A stretch of DNA of 64,000 nucleotides from Candidatus Fimivivens faecavium (lineage in GTDB: Bacteria; Bacillota; Clostridia; Oscillospirales; Ruminococcaceae): the NCBI GenBank assembly GCA_018716105.1, contig DVKH01000034.1, positions 1-64,000 of the forward strand, in the 5' to 3' direction. This document shows, one piece after another, positions 33,675-42,969 of this stretch (positions are counted from its first letter, which is position 1; each line of letters starts with the position of its first letter). The notes beneath the pieces are model-generated. The model searched no databases. It was not told the origin of the DNA and saw only the letters and a program-made list of their open reading frames with translations. The translations under genes and the position numbers were made by a program.

Positions 33675-34814
33675 TCAGTGAAAATACTGGAGAATGAACG
33701 CCGCGGCGAGCCGCGCGCCCTTTTTCAGCGAGGGAAGCGAGATCCACTCCTCCCGCGTGTGGCTGCCCGCGCCGTCCACCAGCGCGAAGCAGACCGCCGG
33801 AATGCCGAGCGAAAGCGGGATGTTGCAGTCGGTCGAAGCCGAGCCGGCCATGTGCGGGACCCCGGTGAACGCCTCGCAGTACCGCTTCGCCCGCTCGGTG
33901 AGTTCGGAAAGCCTTGCCCCGTCCACTGCGCCCGCGCAGGGGCGCACCCCGAGAATCTCGGACTCTACCTCGATCCCCATGGCGCGGTAGGTGTCGGCGG
34001 CCGACTCGAACAGGCGGTCCATCGCCTCCAGGCCCCGCCGGTCGTCCGACCGGTATTCATAGAGCATCGAGGCCTCCTGTGCAATCGAGTTGACCGAGGT
34101 TCCGCCCGAAATGGTTCCGACGTTAAAGGTTGTCTTCCCGAACGGCGGGGCCTTCATCGCGTAGAGCGTCGTGATCATCGACGAGAGATAATAGATCGCG
34201 TTCCGGTTCCCGAACGCCGAAAACGAATGCCCGCCCTCGGTCCGGACGGTCACCCGGCGGCGGGTCGATCCGACCGCGTTGTTGCAGAGCATCCCGAAGT
34301 GCCCGTCAAACGAGACGACCTCCCGCACCCTCCCGGCGTACCGTTCCATGATCGCGCGGCAGCCCTTGAGGTTTCCAAGGCCCTCCTCGCAGGAATTCGC
34401 CGCGAAGACCACCCCGGTCTTCGGCCGGAGCCCGCGCTGTGCGGCATACCGCGCGATCTGGAGCATTGCGACAAGGTTCGCCGTGTCGTCCCCGACGCCG
34501 GGGCCGACTGCCCGCTCGCCGCAGACCGTGATCGGAAGGGGATCGAGATCCGGGAACACCACGTCGGTGTGCGCCATCAGGACCACAATCTCATCCGCGC
34601 CCTCGCAGCCGATTGGCCAGAGGACGTTTTTCGCCCCATCGACAAACACCCCCTTCGCCCCGGCTTCCTCGAGGAAGCGCTTCACCCATTCGGCGCGGCG
34701 GTCCTCCTGGCCGGAGGGGGCGGGGATGCGCGCGAGTTCGAGGAGTTTTTGCACCAGCGTTTCTTCGTTCTCTTTGAGATACCGCTCCATTTCAATAGGC
34801 AGGGCCCTGTTCAT
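33675..34814 (-). CDS. M20-family metallopeptidase/deacylase
   Basis: A 379-aa zinc peptidase or deacylase of the M20 family (PepT/ArgE/YgeY-like). The metal sites are VLMAHTDVVFPD (H-x-D), VGPGVGDDTANLVAML (bridging Asp), ANSCEEGLGNLKG (catalytic and ligand Glu pair) and SASTDCNIPLSLGIPAVCF near the end. A dimerisation (lid) domain covers about 185-290. The final GAGSHTREEWISLPSLKKG holds the C-terminal His ligand. It is monocistronic. The specific substrate (di-/tripeptide or acyl amino acid) cannot be read from sequence. Confidence 0.9.
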   Translation of the reverse strand: MNRALPIEMERYLKENEETLVQKLLELARIPAPSGQEDRRAEWVKRFLEEAGAKGVFVDGAKNVLWPIGCEGADEIVVLMAHTDVVFPDLDPLPITVCGERAVGPGVGDDTANLVAMLQIARYAAQRGLRPKTGVVFAANSCEEGLGNLKGCRAIMERYAGRVREVVSFDGHFGMLCNNAVGSTRRRVTVRTEGGHSFSAFGNRNAIYYLSSMITTLYAMKAPPFGKTTFNVGTISGGTSVNSIAQEASMLYEYRSDDRRGLEAMDRLFESAADTYRAMGIEVESEILGVRPCAGAVDGARLSELTERAKRYCEAFTGVPHMAGSASTDCNIPLSLGIPAVCFALVDGAGSHTREEWISLPSLKKGARLAAAFILQYFH

Positions 34815-35363
34815 TGCATCGTCATCCTTTCGGCGTGGCCTGGTTACTGCTTTTCAGCGGCCGTTTCAGAAGCGGGGCACGCGAGAAAGCGAATGCTTCC
34901 GGCCCCTTCCTTTACCGGCGGGCCGCCGGGGCTCCAAAGCCCGAACCGGGAACCCCGTCCGCCGGAACCGGGAACCCCCGCGCCGCGCCTTTTAAGCGCA
35001 AAGCCCGCCGTGAACTTTAGCTCACTCCCAATCCAGACGCACCGGGCGGCGCGCCCGCCGCCGGGGCCGTCCACACAAGAAGCCCCGCCGCGCGCCAGGA
35101 GGGCCGTCTTCAATTTCACACAGCGCTTCCTCCGCATACCGTTGCATACTATCAATGATTGTAGCATGCGCCGTAAAAAAGAACAACTGGACCGAGGCGC
35201 GGGCCCCTGCCGTTTTATCTGGGCGCAAACCAATAAAATACAGCATCCCCGGCGGAAAGGTTCCTTCCGCCGGGGATGTCCGCCCCATCGCCGCCGCAAA
35301 CGCCATCGGATCGTTTGATGGCGGCGGGTTTTCCCGCCGCACGCCGCCCGGCCGGATCCGGGT
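34815..35363. other. Long non-coding stretch with a terminator hairpin
   Basis: No gene is supported. A 106-aa minus-strand frame at 35022-35342 lacks a ribosome binding site, is Arg/Pro-rich and runs through the hairpin, so it is not called. CATCCCCGGCGGAA/TTCCGCCGGGGATG at 35244-35278 is a perfect 14-bp stem. TTCCCGCCGCACG near 35333 forms a smaller one on the minus strand just after the kinase gene. Confidence 0.5.
35244..35278 (-). terminator. Terminator downstream of the histidine kinase
   Basis: Perfect 14-bp stem with 7-nt loop about 85 bp past the kinase stop. On the minus strand it is followed by CTGTATTTTATTGG. Confidence 0.65.
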
Positions 35364-36605
35364 TTATACCGCGCCGTCTTCAGAAAGCGGCAGCGAAAGC
35401 GTGAAAACCGTCCCTTCGCCCGCCGCGCTCTGTACGCCGACGGCGCCGCCGTGCCTTTCGGCGATGTCCCGCACCAGCGTCAGGCCGAGGCCGGAGCCGC
35501 CCATCGCGCGGGAGCGGGACCGGTCCGCCCGGTAAAAGGGTTCGAAGATGTGTTCCAGGTCTTCGGCGCAAATGCCGGCCCCGGTGTCTTCGACGCGCAA
35601 TTTGGCCCAGCCTTCCCCTGCCGAAGCCGAAAGATGGATCGAGCCGCCCTCGCGGTTATACTTGACCGCGTTCTCAGCCAGATTAAACAGCGCGCGGAAC
35701 AGCATCGACCGGCTGCCTCTCACCCTGAGTCCCGGCGGCACATCCGCGGTAACCGTGAGGCGTTTTTCCGCGATCCGCGGCGAGAGTTCGCCGAGCGCCT
35801 CCGAGCAGAGCTCCGCAAGGGATACCTCCCCCTGCGGCTCATCCTGCTGATTGGACGAGAGGCGAAGCAGGTCCTCGACCAGCCGGATCATCCGCTCCGT
35901 ATTGGTCTTGGCGACGGCCAGCGCCTTTTCCATCCGCGCGGGGGAGGGGCGCTCCTCCAGCTCCAACACTTCCATCCCCAGCTGGATGTTGGCCAGCGGG
36001 GTTCTCAGCTCGTGGGCCGCGCTGGCGGAAAAACGCTTCTGCCGCTCAAACGACGCGCTGACCTTGTCCATCATGGCGTTGAACGAATTGGTCAGCCGTC
36101 CGACCTCGTCCTGCCTTCCGTTCGCGTCCACCCGCCGGGACAGGTCGCTTCCGCTGACCTCCTCGATTGCTGCGGACAGCTCCCGCACCGGCCGGAGGGC
36201 CTGCCCCGCCATCAGCCAGGTCGCCCCCGTTCCGAGAAGCGTCACCAGAAGCAAACCCGCGGCCCCCCAGAGGTTAAACCGCTTTCCCGCTTTGGAGAAG
36301 GTGACCGCGACGGTATATCCCGTCTCGTCAAGGCCCTCTTCCGGCGGTTCTTCCGGGGAAACCAGGATGCCCCCGCCGCCGTCCCGGATCCCGTCATCGG
36401 GAACCGTCCCGCCGGGACGGGGCAGGGCCGTCCCGGCTCCGGCCGCATACTGCACCTGAGCGGTCACAAGTTCCTGCTGCAGCTGCTGCACAAAGATGCG
36501 GTCGGCGCTGACCATCGACACGGCCGTCAGAAGGAGCGCGGAACCTGCGGTCACCAACGCCGATAGCAGCGTCAGCCGCGCGCGCAGGGACAGTTTCTTC
36601 AGCAT
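35364..36605 (-). CDS. Two-component sensor histidine kinase
   Basis: A 413-aa membrane kinase. TM1 (LLSALVTAGSALLLTAVSMV, about 12-31), a sensor loop rich in Gly/Pro/Glu (about 35-110), TM2 (WGAAGLLLVTLLGTGATWLM), a HAMP domain (QALRPVRELSAAIEEVSG), the H-box SASAAHELRTPLANIQLG (phospho-His near residue 220), the N-box LFNLAENAVKYN, and G-boxes DTGAGI and MGGSGLGLTLV are all seen. The ATG at 36605 overlaps the response-regulator stop by 7 nt, and GAGG lies just upstream. It works with the regulator encoded immediately before it. The sensed signal is unknown. Confidence 0.95.
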   Translation of the reverse strand: MLKKLSLRARLTLLSALVTAGSALLLTAVSMVSADRIFVQQLQQELVTAQVQYAAGAGTALPRPGGTVPDDGIRDGGGGILVSPEEPPEEGLDETGYTVAVTFSKAGKRFNLWGAAGLLLVTLLGTGATWLMAGQALRPVRELSAAIEEVSGSDLSRRVDANGRQDEVGRLTNSFNAMMDKVSASFERQKRFSASAAHELRTPLANIQLGMEVLELEERPSPARMEKALAVAKTNTERMIRLVEDLLRLSSNQQDEPQGEVSLAELCSEALGELSPRIAEKRLTVTADVPPGLRVRGSRSMLFRALFNLAENAVKYNREGGSIHLSASAGEGWAKLRVEDTGAGICAEDLEHIFEPFYRADRSRSRAMGGSGLGLTLVRDIAERHGGAVGVQSAAGEGTVFTLSLPLSEDGAV

Positions 36606-37282
36606 GAGGATTCCTCCCGGTCGATCACATATCCGGCGCCGCGGATGCTTCTGATCAGCGCCTGGCCGCACGCAGCCGACAATTTCCTGCGGATTGCGCT
36701 GATATAAACCTTCACCTGATTGCTGAACGGGTCCGCCTCGCTGTCCCAGATATGTTCCAGCAGCTCTTCGGCGCTGACCGGGCGGCCGATGTTGACCATC
36801 AGGTATTCCAGGATCGCGAATTCCCGCATCGAGAACTCGACCGGCCGCCCGTTCACGGTCACAGCCTTTGCAGCGGTATCCAGCCGGAGGCCGCCCCGCA
36901 CAAGGGCAGCCTCCGGCTGGAGAAAGGACCGGCGGAGCAGCGCGCGCACCCGCGCCTCGAGCTCCCCAAAATGAAACGGTTTGGTGAGGTAATCGCTGGC
37001 GCCCCGGTCGAGGCCCTCTATTTTGTCCTCGATTTGAGAACGCGCCGAGAGAATCAGCACCTTTGTCTGCCGCTCCTGCTGCCGGATGCGGCGCAGCGCC
37101 TCCATCCCGTCCATGCCGGGAAGATTGAGGTCCAGAATCAGCAGGTCATATTCGTTGACCTCGCAAAGCTCCACCGCCTCCCCGCCGTCGGCGGCCTCGT
37201 CGACGGCGTAGCCGCGTTTGCGAAGGCCATAGCAAAGCGCCTCCCTCATGTCTTCTTCATCTTCCGCAATCAGAAGCCTCAT
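36599..37282 (-). CDS. OmpR-family response regulator
   Basis: A 227-aa regulator. The receiver domain has the acidic pair EDEED near residue 8-9, phospho-acceptor Asp in LLILDLNLPGMDG (about 51), and Lys in YLTKPFHFGELEAR. The winged-helix domain contains VEFSMREFAILEYLMVNIGR and IWDSEADPFSNQVKVYISAI. Direct repeats of AGGTTAAA spaced 11 bp upstream of the preceding secreted-protein gene are a likely binding site. Operon order is secreted protein, regulator, kinase. Confidence 0.96.
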   Translation of the reverse strand: MRLLIAEDEEDMREALCYGLRKRGYAVDEAADGGEAVELCEVNEYDLLILDLNLPGMDGMEALRRIRQQERQTKVLILSARSQIEDKIEGLDRGASDYLTKPFHFGELEARVRALLRRSFLQPEAALVRGGLRLDTAAKAVTVNGRPVEFSMREFAILEYLMVNIGRPVSAEELLEHIWDSEADPFSNQVKVYISAIRRKLSAACGQALIRSIRGAGYVIDREESSC

Positions 37283-37336
37283 CGCGTCTCAAATCCTTTT
37301 CCAATCGTTTGTTCCTGCAATCACAGCATTTAGCGG

Positions 37337-37666
37337 TTATCTCCCCGACGGGGTGAATTGAAACTGCGCGCCCTCAGGGAGCTGGAACACGCTGACGACC
37401 ACCTTAGTTCCATCCTCTGTCATAAAATAAACCTCGCCGTTTTCATCGGTTTTGAAATCTACATTCTCCATGCCGGTGGTTTTGATTTCCGTTCCGTCTA
37501 CGCGGCAGACCTTTGCTTCCACCGTCTTTCCCTCCTGGACGGCGGCGGAGCTTGTGACCGTGACTTCATCCGGAAGCTCCGCGGCGGAAGCGGTCACTGC
37601 GGAGAGGGCGGTCACTGTGGCGACTGCGAGCATTGCGCCCATCAATTTGTTTTTACGGATCATCAT
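37337..37666 (-). CDS. Small secreted protein, first gene of the two-component operon
   Basis: A 109-aa protein with a clear signal peptide (KLMGAMLAVATVTALSAVTASAAE, cleavage after about ASA at residue 28). The mature part is a short beta-rich domain (EVYFMTEDGTKVVVSVFQLP). I do not recognise the family. GAAGGAGG precedes the ATG. It lies 54 bp upstream of the response regulator and behind OmpR-type direct repeats, so it may be a target or an accessory sensor of that system. Confidence 0.75.
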   Translation of the reverse strand: MMIRKNKLMGAMLAVATVTALSAVTASAAELPDEVTVTSSAAVQEGKTVEAKVCRVDGTEIKTTGMENVDFKTDENGEVYFMTEDGTKVVVSVFQLPEGAQFQFTPSGR

Positions 37667-37733
37667 AGTTCCTCCTTCAATAAACTCTATGTTTCTGCAT
37701 ACCTGTGATTGCAGTTCCAGTATACCGGAAGAC

Positions 37734-37752
37734 AGGTTAAAGGAAGGTTAAA
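37734..37752 (-). promoter_or_regulatory. Direct repeats, probable OmpR-type operator
   Basis: AGGTTAAA occurs at 37734-37741 and 37745-37752 (TTTAACCT twice on the minus strand), with exact 11-bp spacing, one helical turn. On the minus strand they stand about 9 bp upstream of TATACT (around 37720), replacing a normal -35 box. This is the usual layout for promoters activated by phosphorylated OmpR/PhoP-type regulators. Between here and 38100 no gene is seen. Confidence 0.65.
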
Positions 37753-38108
37753 AAACGCCCGGCGCCATCTTTCCTTCCGAAACCGCGTTGGAGAAGCGCC
37801 AGCCGCCCGAGTCCGTTTTTATCGGAGACCGGCGCCTCCCGCGGCCGGCCTATGTGATCCGCACCGAAACAGTGAGGGCTGGCCCCTCTTTTTGATGCAT
37901 CGCTTCCCGCAGAAATTCCATCCGGCATATTTTCCTTTTCATCCCTCACGACCATCCTCCGGCGCGGCCGTTTCCTGGGTTTTGCGAATCGGCCGGGATC
38001 CCCGGGGATGGTAAAGGATGGCGGACCGCCGGAAAACGGCCGCCGCCCCCATAGCGGGGGAAACCCAGAAAGCGGCCGCCCGTCCGGCCAAAGAGCGCGA
38101 AAATCCGC

Positions 38109-38137
38109 TTGACGAAACGGCCTTTTGTCAGTAAACT
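38109..38137 (+). promoter_or_regulatory. Promoter of glyS
   Basis: TTGACG (38109-38114), 17-nt spacer, TAAACT (38132-38137), about 40 bp before the start codon. The leader is too short for a T-box. Confidence 0.75.
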
Positions 38138-38175
38138 AAAGAGGTTACCAGACAGAGAACAGGAGGGTTCCAGCT

Positions 38176-39552
38176 TTGCTCAACAGCGAAAAAACGATGG
38201 AAGCCATCACCAACCTTGCAAAGGCGAGGGGGTTTGTATACGCGGGTTCCGAGATTTACGGGGGCCTGGCAAACACCTGGGACTACGGCCCGCTCGGCGT
38301 GGAGTTCAAAAACAACGTCAAGCGCGCCTGGTGGAAGAAGTTCGTGCAGGAGTCGCCCTACAACGTGGGCCTTGACTCCGCGATCCTGATGAACCCCGAG
38401 GTTTGGGTCGCCTCCGGCCATGTGGGCGGCTTTTCCGATCCGCTGATGGACTGCCGGAGCTGCAAAACCCGCCACCGCGCGGACAAGCTGATCGAGGACC
38501 AGTGCGGCGTCGCGCCCAACGGCTGGAGCGATCAGCAGATGCTCGGCTACATCCGCGAAAACCATGTCAAGTGCCCGGACTGCGGCGCGGAAGACTTCAC
38601 CGACATCCGGAAGTTCAACCTCATGTTCAAAACCCACCAGGGCGTGACTGAGGACGCCAAAAACGAGGTCTACCTCCGCCCCGAGACGGCGCAGGGCATC
38701 TTCGTCAACTTCGCGAACGTCCAGCGCACCACCCGCAAAAAGCTCCCGTTCGGCGTCTGCCAGATCGGAAAGAGCTTCCGAAACGAGATCACCCCCGGAA
38801 ACTTCACCTTCCGCACCCGGGAATTTGAGCAGATGGAGCTGGAGTTCTTCGTCAAGCCCGGCACCGACCTCGAGTGGTTCGATTACTGGCGGGAGCACTG
38901 CCGGTCGTTCCTTCGGGCGCTCGGCCTTCGGGACGAGAATCTTCGGATCCGCGACCACGAGAAGGAAGAGCTCTCGCACTACTCCAAGGCGACCAGCGAC
39001 ATCGAATTCCTGTTCCCGTTCGGCTGGGGCGAGCTCTGGGGCATTGCCGACCGGACCGATTTCGACCTCGGCCGCCACCAGGAAACCAGCGGCAAGAGCC
39101 TGGAATACTTCGACCACGAGGCCAACGAACACTATCTCCCATATGTGATCGAGCCTTCGCTCGGCGCCGACCGGGTCGCGCTCGCCTTCCTCTGCGACGC
39201 CTATGACGAGGAGGAGGTCGCCGCAGGCGACACCCGTGTGGTCCTCCGGCTGCATCCGTTCCTCGCGCCGTTCAAGGCCTGCGTGCTCCCGCTCTCGAAA
39301 AAGCTGTCCGATCAGGCGGGGAAGCTCTATGAAGACCTTTCGAAGGAGTTCATGGTCGACTACGACGAGGCGGGTTCCATCGGAAAGCGCTACCGCCGTC
39401 AGGACGAGATCGGCACCCCGCTCTGCATCACCTACGACTTCGACTCGGTCGAGGACGGCGCGGTGACCATCCGCGACCGCGACACGATGGAGCAGGTCCG
39501 CCTGCCAATCGGCGAGGTCCGGGATTATATCCGCAGGAAGATCGCGTTTTAA
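38176..39552 (+). CDS. glyS: Glycine--tRNA ligase (single-chain type)
   Basis: A 458-aa class II synthetase of the alpha2 type. It includes [20 protein letters not shown] and [15 protein letters not shown] at the N-terminus, motif 2 around [20 protein letters not shown], motif 3 near [18 protein letters not shown], and the anticodon-binding domain ([19 protein letters not shown]). A zinc-like Cys set is present (CRSCKTRH, then CPDCGAEDF). The start is a TTG at 38176 with AGGAGGG 8 nt upstream; no better ATG fits the conserved N-terminus. Confidence 0.96.
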   Translation: MLNSEKTMEAITNLAKARGFVYAGSEIYGGLANTWDYGPLGVEFKNNVKRAWWKKFVQESPYNVGLDSAILMNPEVWVASGHVGGFSDPLMDCRSCKTRHRADKLIEDQCGVAPNGWSDQQMLGYIRENHVKCPDCGAEDFTDIRKFNLMFKTHQGVTEDAKNEVYLRPETAQGIFVNFANVQRTTRKKLPFGVCQIGKSFRNEITPGNFTFRTREFEQMELEFFVKPGTDLEWFDYWREHCRSFLRALGLRDENLRIRDHEKEELSHYSKATSDIEFLFPFGWGELWGIADRTDFDLGRHQETSGKSLEYFDHEANEHYLPYVIEPSLGADRVALAFLCDAYDEEEVAAGDTRVVLRLHPFLAPFKACVLPLSKKLSDQAGKLYEDLSKEFMVDYDEAGSIGKRYRRQDEIGTPLCITYDFDSVEDGAVTIRDRDTMEQVRLPIGEVRDYIRRKIAF

Positions 39553-39601
39553 CCAAAGCCGCATGCCGGGACGCGCCCCGGCATAGAAATAAAACAAGCG
39601 C

Positions 39602-39652
39602 CGCCCCCGCAGCGACGGCCGGGCCGACCGGGCCGGGTTCGCTGCGGGGGCG
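39602..39652 (+). terminator. Terminator between glyS and alr
   Basis: Perfect 14-bp stem CGCCCCCGCAGCGA/TCGCTGCGGGGGCG around a 23-nt loop that itself contains GGCCGGGCC-type pairing, followed by GGGCCTTATTGG. Confidence 0.65.
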
Positions 39653-39697
39653 GGGCCTTATTGGGGATCTTTTCCGCTCTCTGAAGGGAGGAGCCAT

Positions 39698-40876
39698 ATG
39701 TCGGAATTGATAGGCCGGGCCTGGATCGAAATCGACCTCGACCGGATTGGAGAAAACCTCGCGCTGGTGCGGCGGCATCTTCCAAAGGGCTGCAGCCTCA
39801 TGGCGGTTGTCAAAGCCGACGCCTATTCGATGGGCGCGGTGAAGATCGCGCGCTATCTCGCCGGAAAGGGCGTCCGGCGCTTCGCCGTCGCGACCCTGCC
39901 GGAGGGCGCGGCCCTGCGCCGGGCCGGAATCGAAGGCGAGATCCTGTGCCTTGGCTATACGCCGCCGCGCTTTGCAGGAACGCTGGCCCGCTTCGGCATC
40001 ACCCAGACGCTGACCGAGCTCCCCTACGCGAAAAAGCTTGCGTCGGCCGCCCTAACGGCGGGGGTAAGCGTCCCCGCGCAGGTCGCGGTGGACACCGGGA
40101 TGCACCGTATCGGCTTTTCCTGGGCCGATCCCGCTTCGGCGGCCGAAGCCTACCGGCTGCGCGGCTTGTTCGTGACCGGGGCGTTCACCCACTTTTCGAG
40201 CGCGGACGACGGGAGCGACGGCGCGGACGAATACTGCCAGCTTCAGTTCTCCCGCTTCGCGTCGTTCCAGAAGGCGATGGAGGAGCGCGGCGTCTCCATC
40301 GGCGAGCGGCACATGTGCAACAGCGGCGGCACGCAGAAATACGGCTGCGCCCATTTCGACGCCGTCCGGGTGGGGCTGCTTCTGTTCGGCGCTAACGCCG
40401 CCTGCGGCATCGAACCGTGGGAGCTCAAACAGGCAATCAGCGTCAAAGCCGCCGTCGCAATGGTCAAGCCCATCGAAAAGGGGGCCTGCGTTTCCTATTC
40501 CAGGACCTACACCGCGCCGGAGCCCCGCCGGGTCGCAACCCTCTGCATCGGCTATGCGGACGGCTACCCGCGGGAGCTTTCGAACCGCGGGAAGGTCATC
40601 CTCCACGGCAAGTGGGCGCCGGTCCTCGGCCGGGTCTGCATGGACCAGATGATCGTCGACGTCACCGGCATCCCGGAGGCGAAGGCGGGGGATACGGCGA
40701 CCGTTCTCGGAGAGGGGGGCGGGCTGTCCCTCGGGATCAACGACCTCGCCGCGCTCCAGCCGACCGCCCCGCACGAGGTGCTGACCCGTTTCAACCGCCG
40801 GCTCCCGCGCTGCTATTTTGAAAACGGCGCTCTCAGGGAAACGGTCGATTACACCGACTTTGACGTCAATTTATAG
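39698..40876 (+). CDS. alr: Alanine racemase
   Basis: A 392-aa PLP-dependent racemase supplying D-alanine. The PLP Lys lies in AVVKADAYSMGAVKIARYL (about residue 38; many relatives read KADAYGHG, here YSMG). The N-terminal barrel continues with DTGMHRIGF and HFSSAD. The C-terminal beta domain has the catalytic Tyr in CVSYSRTYTAP and ends GRVCMDQMIVDVTG. GGGAGGAG precedes the ATG. It is monocistronic, with its own terminator, and works upstream of Ddl. Confidence 0.95.
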   Translation: MSELIGRAWIEIDLDRIGENLALVRRHLPKGCSLMAVVKADAYSMGAVKIARYLAGKGVRRFAVATLPEGAALRRAGIEGEILCLGYTPPRFAGTLARFGITQTLTELPYAKKLASAALTAGVSVPAQVAVDTGMHRIGFSWADPASAAEAYRLRGLFVTGAFTHFSSADDGSDGADEYCQLQFSRFASFQKAMEERGVSIGERHMCNSGGTQKYGCAHFDAVRVGLLLFGANAACGIEPWELKQAISVKAAVAMVKPIEKGACVSYSRTYTAPEPRRVATLCIGYADGYPRELSNRGKVILHGKWAPVLGRVCMDQMIVDVTGIPEAKAGDTATVLGEGGGLSLGINDLAALQPTAPHEVLTRFNRRLPRCYFENGALRETVDYTDFDVNL

Positions 40877-40885
40877 GCAAAAGCG

Positions 40886-40918
40886 CAGGGAGAATCAACA
40901 GCTTGTTGATTCTCCCTG
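40886..40918 (+). terminator. Terminator of alr
   Basis: Perfect 15-bp stem CAGGGAGAATCAACA/TGTTGATTCTCCCTG, loop 3 nt, followed by TTTTTATAC. This is one of the clearest intrinsic terminators in the window. Confidence 0.92.
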
Positions 40919-41110
40919 TTTTTATACCGGAAAACGGGCCGGCGGACGGTATTTTAAATCCCTTCGCCCTGTCACTGCGAAAACGCGCGGCAGGGATCCG
41001 CTAAAAACATTGTCAGAACCGGCGCGGCTTGGCCCGATATTTTGCTCTCGAGCCCCCCAATGAAAACGCCCGGAACCGATTGGATTCGGCTGCGGGCGTC
41101 CGGCTTCATT

Positions 41111-42172
41111 TTACCGGAATTTGAGGTTTTTGGGCTGATAACGTTTGACCGCCGCGTCGTTCCAGACGATCCCGTCCTGATCCGCGGCGCTGAGCAGTTC
41201 CGACTCATACTCTGCGCTCTTGAGGTTTGAGAGCAGCGTCTCCTTCCCGTTGGTGAAGTCGTCCGGGTCGGCCATCAGATCTTTGCGGATAAAGACCGCC
41301 TTATACCCGCTCGACTCATAGACGGCCGGAACGTTCAGTTCGTCGGAAGCGAACACCGCGTCGAGGAACGCCTGAGGATAATAGCCCGACGAATCCTTGG
41401 AGACGATGATATCATGGTAGTTCTCGTCGTCCTCGTGCCCCTCGTGGGAGACAGGTTCCTCCCCGGATGCGGCGGCGTCTTCCTCGTCCTTCATCTGGAT
41501 GAGCTTATGGAACGGTTCGCCCGACTCCGCGAGTTCCATATAGCGCCCGACCCGCTCGTCGAGCTGTTCAAGGCCCGCTTCATCGAGCGCGGAACCGTCT
41601 GAATTCGTCTTCGGGAATATGATCTGTGCGACACGCTTGTAATTTGTTTGATAGTAATCAAGCAGTTCGTCTTCTGAAACTTCTTTTTCGCCGCCCTCGC
41701 CGTAGTAGGCATAGAACAGCTTCGAATACTTTGCGCTCGAAAGGGCGACCAGTTCGATTGAAGACTTGGAGATTCCGTTTTTCTCATAAACTGCCCCGTT
41801 GGCTTCCCAGGCCGAATTGACGCCGGACAGCGCCGCATCGGTTTCCTCTTCCGTGAGGGAGAGGCCGAGCCGCTGGAATTCCAGCTCCGTCGCGATCTGG
41901 CGTTTCACCGCTTCCTGCGCCTTCTGGGTGACCCAGTCGCTGAAAGAAACGCCGTCGATCGACTGCTTCATCGGGTCCTCCTGGGGGTCGGATACCTGAT
42001 AGAACCCGCTCTCATAGGCCGTGATCTGATAATAGAGATAAACGCCGGCCGGGACGGTCTGTCCGTCGCCGTAAGAGGCGATTGTTGTCGTATTTTTCCC
42101 CAACTCGCAGCCGCCGAGCGAAACCAGCGTCAGCGCCGAGGCGAGGAGCGCCAGGATTTTCCGTTTCCTCAT
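41111..42172 (-). CDS. PrsA/SurA-like foldase lipoprotein
   Basis: A 353-aa exported lipoprotein. The signal peptide ends in a lipobox (LVSLGGCELG, Cys about residue 22). The chain-binding region VTQKAQEAVKRQIATELEFQ is typical of SurA/PrsA N-domains. The middle contains FAYAYYGEGGEKEV-type helices (seen as LFYAYYGEGGEKEV) and YYQTNYKRVAQIIFP, where a parvulin domain begins, but a His/Glu/Asp-rich insert (SHEGHEDDENYHD) follows and full parvulin motifs are hard to see. It may fold secreted proteins without isomerase activity. GGAGG precedes the ATG at 42172. It is monocistronic. Confidence 0.8.
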   Translation of the reverse strand: MRKRKILALLASALTLVSLGGCELGKNTTTIASYGDGQTVPAGVYLYYQITAYESGFYQVSDPQEDPMKQSIDGVSFSDWVTQKAQEAVKRQIATELEFQRLGLSLTEEETDAALSGVNSAWEANGAVYEKNGISKSSIELVALSSAKYSKLFYAYYGEGGEKEVSEDELLDYYQTNYKRVAQIIFPKTNSDGSALDEAGLEQLDERVGRYMELAESGEPFHKLIQMKDEEDAAASGEEPVSHEGHEDDENYHDIIVSKDSSGYYPQAFLDAVFASDELNVPAVYESSGYKAVFIRKDLMADPDDFTNGKETLLSNLKSAEYESELLSAADQDGIVWNDAAVKRYQPKNLKFR

Positions 42173-42429
42173 CGATGTATTCCTCCAAATAATCGTCGTT
42201 TGAGACGCGCGGACGGTTTCGCACCGTCCGGGGCGCATAGTCTTGGATTATTATACCCGAGAAAAGAGGGAAAAACAAGAAAAAGCGTCAAATGTCCCTG
42301 GAAAGGCCGGATCGCCGGAACAAACGCCCGAGTCCTCCCACATTAGCCTTTGAAGAAAGCAAGCGGACTTGATAAAATGATCTGTAAAGATTGGAGAATA
42401 AAGAAAAGGAGGCTGCAAGGAGAAGGATA

Positions 42430-42969
42430 ATGGTTTGCAAGATTAGAAAATGGGCGGTATCAGACGCAAAGGATTTGACATCCGCCATTTCGAACAAGAA
42501 AGTACAGGACAACCTTCGAGACGGATTGCCTTATCCCTATACGGAACGGGATGGGGTGGATTTTATCTCCGCCATGCTTTCGGCAGATGAAAATGAAACA
42601 TTCGCATTTGCGATTACCGTAGGCGATAAGGCGATTGGAAGCATCAACGCCTGCCGCCAGGGAAATATCCACAGACGGGCCGCTGAACTGGGATATTATA
42701 TCGCAGAAGAATACTGGGGCAAAGGAATTGCGACCGAGGCTGTCAGGCAAACCTGTAGGTATGTTTTTGAAAACAGCGACATCATACGGATTTATGCAGA
42801 ACCGTTTGCACACAATCTTGCATCCTGCCGGGTGCTTGAAAAAGCGGGTTTTCAGTATGAAGGGACATTAAGGAGCAACGCAGTCAAGAATGGCAGAATA
42901 GTTGATATGAAAATGTATTCTCTGTTGAAAAAGGAAAATGGATCATGCCGCAGCATATCATTGTTTTAG
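42430..42969 (+). CDS. GNAT acetyltransferase, RimJ/RimL type
   Basis: A 179-aa N-acetyltransferase. It shows the RimJ/L pattern: LRDGLPYPYTERDGVDFI, then GYYIAEEYWGKGIATEAVRQ (acetyl-CoA loop GKGIATEA) and AHNLASCRVLEKAGFQYEG at the end. It probably acetylates a small molecule or protein N-terminus. AAGGAG precedes the ATG at 42430. It overlaps the next gene by 25 nt. The pair has visibly lower GC than its neighbours, suggesting horizontal acquisition. Confidence 0.92.
   Translation: MVCKIRKWAVSDAKDLTSAISNKKVQDNLRDGLPYPYTERDGVDFISAMLSADENETFAFAITVGDKAIGSINACRQGNIHRRAAELGYYIAEEYWGKGIATEAVRQTCRYVFENSDIIRIYAEPFAHNLASCRVLEKAGFQYEGTLRSNAVKNGRIVDMKMYSLLKKENGSCRSISLF

Noticed and set aside
35022..35342. 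106-aa minus-strand ORF between the M20 peptidase and the histidine kinase
   Set aside because: No ribosome binding site, Arg/Pro-rich composition, and it spans a terminator hairpin.
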